A stretch of 64,000 bases of DNA from Maribacter arcticus (lineage in GTDB: Bacteria; Bacteroidota; Bacteroidia; Flavobacteriales; Flavobacteriaceae), in the NCBI RefSeq assembly GCF_900167935.1, contig NZ_FUYL01000006.1, positions 62,001 to 126,000 on the forward strand. Direction: 5' to 3'. The notes beneath the pieces were generated by a model. That model saw nothing but the letters and a program-made list of their open reading frames with translations. It was not told the DNA's origin and searched no databases. Made by a program: the position numbers and the translations under genes. Shown here in pieces: positions 38,268-45,866 of the stretch (the stretch's first letter is position 1; each line of letters opens with the position of its first letter).

Positions 38268-38336
38268 ATGCCCTTTTGTTGTATACTATTTGCTGTTTCA
38301 ATACGTTCTATGTTAATGAAAATTATACAATTAAAC

Positions 38337-38855
38337 ATGAAAAAAATCTTGTTATTACTAGTTATGACCATTTTTACTAGCCAGATTTTCGCTCAAGAAG
38401 GTTTTAAGATGGGTATTCAAGCAGGTCTACCTTTTAATGATTTTAATGAAGCTCTTAGCGTTGTAGTTGGTGTTGATGTTTCATACATGTATCCTTTAGG
38501 TGAAGTAGTAGACATAGGACCCGCAGTAGGTTTTATCCATGGTTTCGCAGAAACATTTCAATCTAATATTGTACGCGCAGATTTAAAACCAGTTCAGTTT
38601 GCACCTTTATCAGCAGGCGTGCGTATTTGGACATCAAATGATTTCTCATTCGGTGGTAATGTAGGTTGGGCTTTAGGTGTTAGTGAGGGTAATGATGGTG
38701 GTTTGTATTACAGACCAACGATTGCTTATTTAATGAGTTCTAGTGTAGAGATCAATTTTTCTTATACAGGTATTGAATTAGACGAGGCTACTTGGTCTAC
38801 TTTAACTCTTGGTATTGTGTATAATTTTGAGCCGAAGTATAGAACTCGCCGATAA
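38337..38855 (+). CDS. Outer-membrane beta-barrel protein
   Basis: 172 aa from the ATG at 38337 (MKKILLLLVM); upstream in-frame starts would precede the signal peptide and overlap the terminator hairpin. A signal peptide ends QIFAQ. The mature protein is a series of amphipathic strands (MGIQAGLPFNDFNE, GVDVSYMYPLGE, GPAVGFIHGF, LTLGIVYNFEP) of the small porin-like OMP beta-barrel family. A basic KYRTRR tail after the last strand is slightly unusual. The ligand or role is unknown. It lies between xerD and aroQ and is the only intact barrel gene of the three here. Confidence 0.8.
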   Translation: MKKILLLLVMTIFTSQIFAQEGFKMGIQAGLPFNDFNEALSVVVGVDVSYMYPLGEVVDIGPAVGFIHGFAETFQSNIVRADLKPVQFAPLSAGVRIWTSNDFSFGGNVGWALGVSEGNDGGLYYRPTIAYLMSSSVEINFSYTGIELDEATWSTLTLGIVYNFEPKYRTRR

Positions 38856-38933
38856 GGCCAAATCGAAGGTAAAGTAAATGTACTTCTATAATTTCTTATC
38901 AATTTGTTAATCAACATTTGTTACTTTTGATAC

Positions 38934-39350
38934 ATGAAGATTATCATAATTAATGGCCCTAATTTAAATTTATTAGGGAAAAGGGAGCCAGATGTGTACG
39001 GAGCTGAAACATTTGAAGATTACTTTTCAAAACTTCAAATCAAATTTAAAGATGTTGATTTAGAGTACTTTCAATCTAATATCGAAGGAGAGCTAATTTC
39101 AAAAATTCAGGAAACAGGTTTTACCTATGACGGTATAGTATTAAATGCCGCGGCATACACGCACACCTCTGTTGGTATAGGCGATGCAGTAAAGGCTGTA
39201 AAGACTCCTGTAGTGGAGGTACATATTTCAAATACCCATAAGCGCGAAGAATTTAGGCATGTTTCTCACATTTCTGCTGCCGCAAGTGGTGTTATTCTTG
39301 GCTTCGGACTTAAAAGTTACGATTTAGCCATCGAAAGTTTTTTATTGTAA
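38934..39350 (+). CDS. aroQ: Type II 3-dehydroquinate dehydratase
   Basis: 138 aa cytoplasmic enzyme for the third step of the shikimate pathway. Signature segments are NGPNLNLLGKREPDVYG with the catalytic Arg and Tyr, LNAAAYTHTSVGIGDA, and EVHISNTHKREEFRHVS with the catalytic His region. The length is slightly below the usual 145-150 aa but all motifs are present. A TACTTTTG element lies only 5 nt before the ATG, with TTTG 15 nt further upstream, so the mRNA may be nearly leaderless if that is the promoter. Confidence 0.95.
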   Translation: MKIIIINGPNLNLLGKREPDVYGAETFEDYFSKLQIKFKDVDLEYFQSNIEGELISKIQETGFTYDGIVLNAAAYTHTSVGIGDAVKAVKTPVVEVHISNTHKREEFRHVSHISAAASGVILGFGLKSYDLAIESFLL

Positions 39351-39415
39351 ATACAAGAAACCTTTAACATCTGGTTGACTAGCTTAATTCGTAAATAGTT
39401 GTAAAATCTATAACT

Positions 39416-40573
39416 ATGAAAGGAATTGGCCTAGTACTTTTGACCATATCTTCATTTATAATTACATCGTGCAGTGATAAAGAAGATTTAACACTCACTC
39501 CCATTATTGATGATTCAATTTCTCTTAGTAATGCTTTTTCTAGTTTAACTTTTTCAAAACCATTAGATCTACAGTTCCCTCAAGACGGAACTAACAGAAT
39601 ATTCGTTGCAGAAAAAGGAGGTGTTATAAAGTCTTTTGATAACATAGACGCTACAGAAGTAATCTCTACATTTTTGGATATTTCAAATAAAACAGCCACG
39701 GCAAGTGAATTGGGCCTATTAGGGTTTGCCTTTCATCCAGATTATAAAACCAATGGTTTTCTTTATGTTACCTATACACCGAGTGAGAGTTTAGCGGTGG
39801 TTTCTCGTTTTAAAGTATCCGAAACGGACGCTAATTTTGTAGAAGAGTCAAGCGAAACTATTTTATTGGAAATAGCCCAACCAGAAACTAATCATAATGG
39901 GGGTCAATTGGCTTTTGGTCCTGATGGATATTTATACATTGCTTCAGGTGATGGTGGCGGTACGGGTGACCCTGACGGGAATGCCCAAAACTTAGAAACA
40001 CTGTTAGGGAAAATTTTAAGGATTGACGTCAACAATCAAGATTCTGGTTTAAATTATGCAATACCGACTGACAACCCATTTGTGGAGAATGAAAATGCTA
40101 GAGGTGAAATTTATGCATACGGACTAAGAAATCCATGGCGATTTAGTTTTGATAATCAAACTAATACAATTTGGACTGCCGATGTAGGTCAAGATGAGTT
40201 AGAAGAAATAGACCTTATAGTAAAAGGTGGAAATTATGGTTGGAATATTCTTGAAGGTACTTCTTGTTACCAAGAAACAGAATGTGATGCTACAGACTTA
40301 ATTGCTCCACTTTATGAATATGGCCATAGCAATAATGATAAATCGGTTACCGGTGGATATGTTTACCGTGGAAATGAATTACCGAATTTAAAAGGGTATT
40401 ACATTTATGGCGATTTTATTTCAGGTAGAATATGGGCGTTAGATCAAGCCGGAAATAATAAGTTATTTTTAGAAACTGGCTTAAATATTTCTTCTTTTGG
40501 GATAGATGAAAATAAGGAGTTATACCTGTGTAGTTTTGACGGTAAAATTTATAAGTTCAGTTCTGCAGAGTAA
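39416..40573 (+). CDS. PQQ-dependent sugar dehydrogenase family lipoprotein
   Basis: 385 aa beta-propeller of the soluble aldose sugar dehydrogenase (YliI/HHIP-like) family. A lipoprotein signal ends SSFIITSC. Motifs include GLLGFAFHPDY, NHNGGQLAFGPDGYLYIASGDGG (with the conserved His and calcium loop), ENARGEIYAYGLRNPWRFSFD and DVGQDELEEIDLI. It would oxidise aldoses in the periplasm or at the surface using PQQ and calcium. No PQQ synthesis genes are in the window. Its stop is 2 bp from the convergent DUF3817 gene. Confidence 0.9.
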   Translation: MKGIGLVLLTISSFIITSCSDKEDLTLTPIIDDSISLSNAFSSLTFSKPLDLQFPQDGTNRIFVAEKGGVIKSFDNIDATEVISTFLDISNKTATASELGLLGFAFHPDYKTNGFLYVTYTPSESLAVVSRFKVSETDANFVEESSETILLEIAQPETNHNGGQLAFGPDGYLYIASGDGGGTGDPDGNAQNLETLLGKILRIDVNNQDSGLNYAIPTDNPFVENENARGEIYAYGLRNPWRFSFDNQTNTIWTADVGQDELEEIDLIVKGGNYGWNILEGTSCYQETECDATDLIAPLYEYGHSNNDKSVTGGYVYRGNELPNLKGYYIYGDFISGRIWALDQAGNNKLFLETGLNISSFGIDENKELYLCSFDGKIYKFSSAE

Positions 40574-40575
40574 GA

Positions 40576-40863
40576 TTAATCTACTTTTTCGGGTCTTAAA
40601 TATTTTTCCTCAACATAGAAAGTGGCAAAGGGTAGAAGAGAGGCTGCTCCAAAAATGAGTAGCTTCTTTATGCCCCATTTTTTTTCATAGCCAACTAAAA
40701 TTGTAAGTGTTATAAAAGCAATAAATAGTGCGCCATGAGCGTAGCCAACTAATTTATTCGGTCCGGGTATTTCTGCCCAGTATTTCAATGGCATGGTTAT
40801 TCCGAACAACGCCAAATAGGAGATTCCTTCTAAAATTGCCGTTGCTCGAAATAATTTTAACAT
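40576..40863 (-). CDS. DUF3817 small membrane protein
   Basis: 95 aa with three hydrophobic helices. The family signature RATAILEGISYLALFGITMPLKYW at the start and GYAHGALFIAF in the middle match DUF3817. The function is unknown. It follows lpdA by 22 bp on the same strand and may be co-transcribed with it. Confidence 0.85.
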   Translation of the reverse strand: MLKLFRATAILEGISYLALFGITMPLKYWAEIPGPNKLVGYAHGALFIAFITLTILVGYEKKWGIKKLLIFGAASLLPFATFYVEEKYLRPEKVD

Positions 40864-40885
40864 GCTATTTGTTTATTAAAAATGA

Positions 40886-42277
40886 TTATAAATGAATTAC
40901 TTCGTCGTATGCAGCTGCAACCGCTTCCATAACTGCCTCACTCATAGTTGGGTGCGGGTGAACTGCTTTTAATACCTCATGACCTGTAGTTTCAAGTTTA
41001 CGTCCTAAAACTGCCTCAGCAATCATATCAGTTACACCAGCACCAATCATATGGCAACCTAACCATTCGCCATACTTGGCATCAAATATAACTTTAACGA
41101 ATCCGTCAGAAGCACCAGATGCTTGTGCTTTACCACTTGCAGAGAATGGGAATTTACCAACCTTAATATCAATACCCTTATCTCTTGCTTGCTTTTCTGT
41201 CAAACCAACAGAAGCAATTTCAGGAGAGCAATAGGTACAACCAGGTATATTGCCATAATCTAATGGCTCAACATGCATATTTGCTAATTTCTCAACACAA
41301 AGAATACCCTCTGCTGAAGCTACGTGAGCAAGAGCTTGCCCCGGTGTTACATCACCTATGGCATAATAGCCAGGTATATTTGTTTGGTAATAATCATTTA
41401 CCAAAATTTTATCACGATCTGTAGCAATACCAACCTCTTCTAAACCTATATTTTCAATATTGGTTTTGATACCAACTGCAGACAATACAATATCAGCTTC
41501 TAGAATTTGTTCGCCTTTAGCGGTTTTTACTGTCGCTTTTACTCCGTCTCCAGAAGTGTCAACAGAAATAACCTCTGCAGAGGTCATTATTTTAACTCCT
41601 GCTTTTTTAAAGCTTCTCTCTAATTGTTTAGAAACATCTTCATCTTCAACAGGTACAATATTTGGTAAATATTCTACTACTGTTACATCAGTACCCATAG
41701 AATTATAGAAGTAAGCGAATTCTATACCGATAGCTCCACTACCTACAACAATCATTTTCTTAGGTTGCTTGTCTAAGGTCATTGCTTCACGGTATCCTAT
41801 AATTTTCTTACCATCTTGTGGTAAACTTGGTAATTCACGACTTCGAGCACCAGTTGCAATAATAATATTGTTAGCGCTATATTCTGTAACAGTACCATCT
41901 TCAGCTTTAACCGAAACTTTCTTGCCAGCTTTTAGTGTACCATAACCTTTTATAACTTCAATTTTGTTCTTCTTCATTAAGAACTGAACACCTTTGCTCA
42001 TTCCGTCGGCAACGCCACGGCTTCTTTTTACAACAGCATTAAAATCCTTGTCAACACCTTCAACCTTTAATCCGTAATCATCTGCATGTTTCAGGTATTC
42101 AAATACTTGCGCAGATTTCAATAAAGCTTTAGTTGGGATACAGCCCCAATTTAAACAAACGCCTCCAAGACTTTCTTTTTCAATAATAGCGGTCTTAAAA
42201 CCTAATTGTGAAGCCCTGATAGCGGTTACATATCCTCCTGGACCACTACCTAAAACAATAATGTCGAAACTGCTCAT
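40886..42277 (-). CDS. lpdA: Dihydrolipoyl dehydrogenase
   Basis: 463 aa from the ATG at 42277 (MSSFDIIVLGSGPGG); upstream in-frame codons do not fit the family. This is E3 of the pyruvate, 2-oxoglutarate and branched-chain dehydrogenase complexes, reoxidising dihydrolipoamide with NAD+. The redox disulfide is Cys41-Cys46 (GGVCLNWGCIPTK) and the catalytic His-Glu lies in HPHPTMSE at 440-447. The FAD and NAD glycine motifs are intact. The complex partners are not adjacent. Confidence 0.96.
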   Translation of the reverse strand: MSSFDIIVLGSGPGGYVTAIRASQLGFKTAIIEKESLGGVCLNWGCIPTKALLKSAQVFEYLKHADDYGLKVEGVDKDFNAVVKRSRGVADGMSKGVQFLMKKNKIEVIKGYGTLKAGKKVSVKAEDGTVTEYSANNIIIATGARSRELPSLPQDGKKIIGYREAMTLDKQPKKMIVVGSGAIGIEFAYFYNSMGTDVTVVEYLPNIVPVEDEDVSKQLERSFKKAGVKIMTSAEVISVDTSGDGVKATVKTAKGEQILEADIVLSAVGIKTNIENIGLEEVGIATDRDKILVNDYYQTNIPGYYAIGDVTPGQALAHVASAEGILCVEKLANMHVEPLDYGNIPGCTYCSPEIASVGLTEKQARDKGIDIKVGKFPFSASGKAQASGASDGFVKVIFDAKYGEWLGCHMIGAGVTDMIAEAVLGRKLETTGHEVLKAVHPHPTMSEAVMEAVAAAYDEVIHL

Positions 42278-42430
42278 ATTCTGTTTTTTTGATGTTTGAA
42301 ATGAGGTGCAAAAGTACAAAACCAAATCGAAATTGAGAATAGGATTTTAAAATATGACCTTTAATTTCTTATTGTGATATTTTGAAAATTCAATTTTCTA
42401 AAAACGAGGTATCGTAATTACTTAATATAC

Positions 42431-42460
42431 AATAAAGAGGCCCAAAAAGGCCTCTTTATT
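42431..42460 (-). terminator. Terminator of msrB
   Basis: AATAAAGAGGCC, loop CAAAAA, GGCCTCTTTATT: a perfect 12-bp stem 20 nt past the msrB stop. The T tract is short. Confidence 0.75.
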
Positions 42461-42480
42461 TAAGTTTAAAATAGAGTAGA

Positions 42481-42981
42481 TTATTCAGCAGGCACAAATT
42501 TTAATGCAACCCCATTAATACAGTGACGTAAACCCGTAGGTTCTGGGCCATCTTCAAAAACGTGGCCTAAATGTCCGCCACAGGTGGCGCAGTGTTCCTC
42601 TGTTCTTACGCCGTAAGTGTTATCAATTTCGTAGCCTACATTACCTTCAATTTCTTGATAAAAACTTGGCCAACCCGTACCAGAATCAAATTTGGTTTGG
42701 CTTTTAAAAAGGGGAGTGGCGCAGGCAGCGCAAACATAAGTGCCCTTCTTTTTAATCTTCAATAATTCACTAGAAAATGGGTTTTCTGTTGCAGCTTCAC
42801 GCAAAACATAATATTCAGCATCGGTCAATTCCTTTTTCCACTCAGCATTTGTTTTCTGAACTGAAAATTCTTTTGTGTTTTCCACCTTTGTATCAGTGGC
42901 CATTTCTTTTTCTTGCGATGTGCCTTTGCAACTAGCAAAAAGGACTAATAGCGCTATTCCAATTTTGATTTTCATTTTCAA
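42481..42981 (-). CDS. msrB: Peptide-methionine (R)-S-oxide reductase, lipoprotein form
   Basis: 166 aa. A lipoprotein signal ends LVLFASC (Cys18), so repair of methionine sulfoxide occurs in the envelope. Zinc cysteines are Cys84/Cys87 (CAAC) and Cys131/Cys134 (CATC), and the catalytic cysteine is Cys154 in LRHCINGVALKF. A linker of about 25 residues separates the lipid anchor from the enzyme. The reducing partner is unknown. It is monocistronic. Confidence 0.95.
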   Translation of the reverse strand: MKMKIKIGIALLVLFASCKGTSQEKEMATDTKVENTKEFSVQKTNAEWKKELTDAEYYVLREAATENPFSSELLKIKKKGTYVCAACATPLFKSQTKFDSGTGWPSFYQEIEGNVGYEIDNTYGVRTEEHCATCGGHLGHVFEDGPEPTGLRHCINGVALKFVPAE

Positions 42982-43078
42982 TTTTTTTAATCTGTCGTAA
43001 ATCTTTTAAAGACCTTTCAAGTTATTGTATTTATGTAACTTTTAAAGTTAAGGTTTTAAAAAAAAAATATATAGAAAT

Positions 43079-43110
43079 AAAAAAAGTCTTTAGGTTTAAC
43101 CAAAGACTTT
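43079..43110 (-). terminator. Terminator of the collagen-like lipoprotein gene
   Basis: AAAGTCTTT-A-GGTT pairs with AACC-AAAGACTTT; the minus strand ends in a T7 run. It lies 28 nt past the stop. Confidence 0.8.
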
Positions 43111-43137
43111 AGATGCTATAAGTAAAGTTTCTAAAAA

Positions 43138-43710
43138 CTAATCTAATTTTATTTTTTGAATATTCTCTTCTTTCACTCCTAAATGCGCCATAACCGAATT
43201 AATATCAGAAGTGTCTAATTTGCCAGTTGTTGATTCTGCTGGTAAAACAGCAATTCTAAACACTTGATTGTCGGTGTCGCCTGCAGGTAAAGTACTTAAG
43301 TCAAAATCTGATTCTAAGAAAATATTTACATCAAAGAAAGTATAATCAAAATTATATTGTAATAAGCCTTGGTCTATAATTCTTGTTTGAGGCATTAATC
43401 TCCAAATATCAACTAAATCACCATTTCCATCTACGGTTTCATCCCACAACAAATACACTAAAACTACATCTGTTTCAAAGACTTCTACATTCTGAGGGAA
43501 TTCATAAAAGATAGCGTAATCATTTTCAAGGGTAAAAGAACCTTCAATATCCATCACTTTTCCCAAGATGTTAATTCCATCCTGCCCATTGGCACCATCA
43601 ATTCCGTCAAAACCATCATAACCATCATAACCTGCAGGTCCTTGTGGTCCTTCACATGAAATAAAAAATATAGCTACTAGTGCTCCTAAAAATAAGTTCA
43701 GTTTTTTCAT
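43138..43710 (-). CDS. Lipoprotein with short collagen-like repeat
   Basis: 190 aa. A lipoprotein signal ends VAIFFISC, followed by about nine G-X-Y triplets (GPQGPAGYDGYDGFDG onward) and a beta-rich domain of about 140 residues. Such proteins are common and uncharacterised in flavobacteria and may form surface trimers through the collagen-like stretch. The C-terminal domain matches nothing I can name. It is monocistronic, with its own terminator. Confidence 0.85.
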   Translation of the reverse strand: MKKLNLFLGALVAIFFISCEGPQGPAGYDGYDGFDGIDGANGQDGINILGKVMDIEGSFTLENDYAIFYEFPQNVEVFETDVVLVYLLWDETVDGNGDLVDIWRLMPQTRIIDQGLLQYNFDYTFFDVNIFLESDFDLSTLPAGDTDNQVFRIAVLPAESTTGKLDTSDINSVMAHLGVKEENIQKIKLD

Positions 43711-43887
43711 ATTAGTATTATTATTGAATTTTTGTATAAATATTTTATTCTTACATTCAAAAAGCGTTCCATTTTTGGTAATTCAATTTATAAATCGGAT
43801 ATTAACTGCTATAATTTTAACAAAAAACAATCATTGTCGACCGTCTTTCTAAGATGATTAGCTTTACCCAAATAATTAAAAGATAAT

Positions 43888-45783
43888 ATGTCTAACGTAA
43901 TAGTTCACTCTTTATTTACTGAATTTGATATTAACCTTTTTAAAAGTGGCAAACATTATCGCCTTTATGAAAAGCTTGGTTCCCATATAATTGAAGTAGA
44001 TGGTGTTAGAGGAACCTATTTTTCAGTTTGGGCACCTAGTGCTAAATCTGTATCTGTCATTGGAAATTTTAATGCTTGGAATGCAGATGAACACAAGTTA
44101 AATGTTCGTTGGGATGCAAGTGGTATATGGGAAGGATTTATTCCGAATGTAGGAAAAGGTGAAGTATACAAATATAAGATTCAGTCTAACAACAATGATA
44201 TTTGGACAGAAAAGGCAGATCCTTTTGCGAGATTTTGCGAACACCCACCTAATACAGCGTCAATAATATGGACAGCTGACCACAAGTGGAAGGATAAGGA
44301 TTGGATGAGCTATAGAAAAGAGAAAAATGGTTTAGATAAGCCGTACTCTGTTTATGAAGTTCATTTAGGCTCTTGGAAAAAGAACGCAGGTAATAAGTTT
44401 TTGACCTACACCGAGTTGGCAGAAGATCTTGTTGCTTATGTTAAGGATATGGGGTATACCCATATAGAGTTTATGCCTATTATGGAGTACCCTTATGATC
44501 CATCTTGGGGGTATCAATTAACAGGTTATTTTGCACCTACTTCAAGATTTGGCACACCAGAAGAATTTAAATTATTGGTAGATACATTTCATCAGAACGA
44601 TATAGGAGTTATTTTAGATTGGGTTCCTTCACATTTTCCAGAAGATGCACATGGTCTTGGTTTCTTTGATGGCTCAAATTTATATGAACATCCAGATAGA
44701 AAAAAAGGGTACCATACAGATTGGAAAAGCTTAATTTTTAATTATGGAAGAAACGAAGTTCGAGCCTTCTTAATTAGTAATGCACTTTTTTGGTTGGATC
44801 AATATCATGTAGATGGGCTGCGTGTAGATGCAGTTGCTTCTATGTTATATCTCGATTATTCAAGAGAAGAAGGGGAATGGGATCCAAATATATATGGTAA
44901 CAACGAAAATCTAGAAGCGATATCATTTATTCGTGAATTGAATGAAGCTGTATATTCAAATTTCGAAGGCGTACAGACAATTGCTGAAGAATCTACGGCA
45001 TTTTCTGGTGTTTCAAAACCAGTGGAACACGGTGGTTTAGGATTTGGAATGAAATGGATGATGGGTTGGATGCACGATACACTACAGTTTTTTCAAAAAG
45101 AACCAATTTATAGAAGACACCATCAAAACGACCTTACCTTTAGTATGACCTATGCTTTTACAGAGCATTTTATGCTACCATTTTCACATGATGAAGTGGT
45201 ATATGGTAAGCAATCTTTGGTATATAGAATGCCAGGCGATGAATGGCAGCGCTTTGCTAACTTAAGGCTTCTTTTTGGGTACATGTTTACTCACCCTGGT
45301 ACAAAACTTATGTTTATGGGTGGTGAGTTTGGGCAAACCGCAGAATGGAATTTTGAACAAAGTTTAGATTGGCATTTGTTACAATATGAAGGTCATGCTG
45401 GAATTCAGGATTTTGTTAAAGATTTGAATCATCTGTACAAAAGTTCTCCTGCGATGTACGAAAAGCAATTTAGCTCAGAAGGTTTTCAATGGATAGATTA
45501 CAGTGATCATGAAAATTCAGTTCTAGCCTATGTACGTAAAGGTCATGATGAAGAAAATGATTTAATAGTAGTTTGCAATTTCACACCAATTTTGCGAGAA
45601 AATTACCGAATAGGCATGCCTAAAAAAGGTAAAATCAAAGAGATTTTAAATAGTGATGATGTTAAATATGGTGGTGGCGGTAATTTGAATAAAGTTATCA
45701 AAGTTTCAACTAAGGCCTCTCATGGATACAAAAAATCAATTGAAATTACAATTCCACCATTAGGTATTGTAATTTTAGGGTAG
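43888..45783 (+). CDS. glgB: 1,4-alpha-glucan branching enzyme
   Basis: 631 aa GH13 enzyme that introduces alpha-1,6 branches into glycogen. The N-terminal CBM48 (YFSVWAPSAKSVSVIGNFNAW) precedes the catalytic barrel, with nucleophile Asp314 (GLRVDAVASM), acid Glu367 (TIAEES) and Asp435 (SHDEVV). The C-terminal all-beta domain is complete. It is followed 83 bp later by a GH31 alpha-glucosidase, but no glgA, glgC or glgP is adjacent. Confidence 0.96.
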   Translation: MSNVIVHSLFTEFDINLFKSGKHYRLYEKLGSHIIEVDGVRGTYFSVWAPSAKSVSVIGNFNAWNADEHKLNVRWDASGIWEGFIPNVGKGEVYKYKIQSNNNDIWTEKADPFARFCEHPPNTASIIWTADHKWKDKDWMSYRKEKNGLDKPYSVYEVHLGSWKKNAGNKFLTYTELAEDLVAYVKDMGYTHIEFMPIMEYPYDPSWGYQLTGYFAPTSRFGTPEEFKLLVDTFHQNDIGVILDWVPSHFPEDAHGLGFFDGSNLYEHPDRKKGYHTDWKSLIFNYGRNEVRAFLISNALFWLDQYHVDGLRVDAVASMLYLDYSREEGEWDPNIYGNNENLEAISFIRELNEAVYSNFEGVQTIAEESTAFSGVSKPVEHGGLGFGMKWMMGWMHDTLQFFQKEPIYRRHHQNDLTFSMTYAFTEHFMLPFSHDEVVYGKQSLVYRMPGDEWQRFANLRLLFGYMFTHPGTKLMFMGGEFGQTAEWNFEQSLDWHLLQYEGHAGIQDFVKDLNHLYKSSPAMYEKQFSSEGFQWIDYSDHENSVLAYVRKGHDEENDLIVVCNFTPILRENYRIGMPKKGKIKEILNSDDVKYGGGGNLNKVIKVSTKASHGYKKSIEITIPPLGIVILG

Positions 45784-45866
45784 TAATTTTAATATAAACG
45801 GTTCACCGTAAACATTTTATGATTATTTTTTTTGGTATTTAAAGACATCTCTTTAATTATATTTTA

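Larger units (their letters stand above)
37914..38336. other. Intergenic region with a gene remnant and orphan terminator
   Basis: 423 bp between xerD and the intact barrel gene. The first ~125 bp hold nothing recognisable. The remainder is the decayed barrel remnant at 38048-38219 followed by a terminator-like hairpin at 38241-38267, then the leader of the next gene. Confidence 0.65.

Noticed and set aside
43138..43710. Collagen-like repeat considered as a phage tail fibre
   Set aside because: It has a lipoprotein signal and its own terminator, and no phage genes are nearby.
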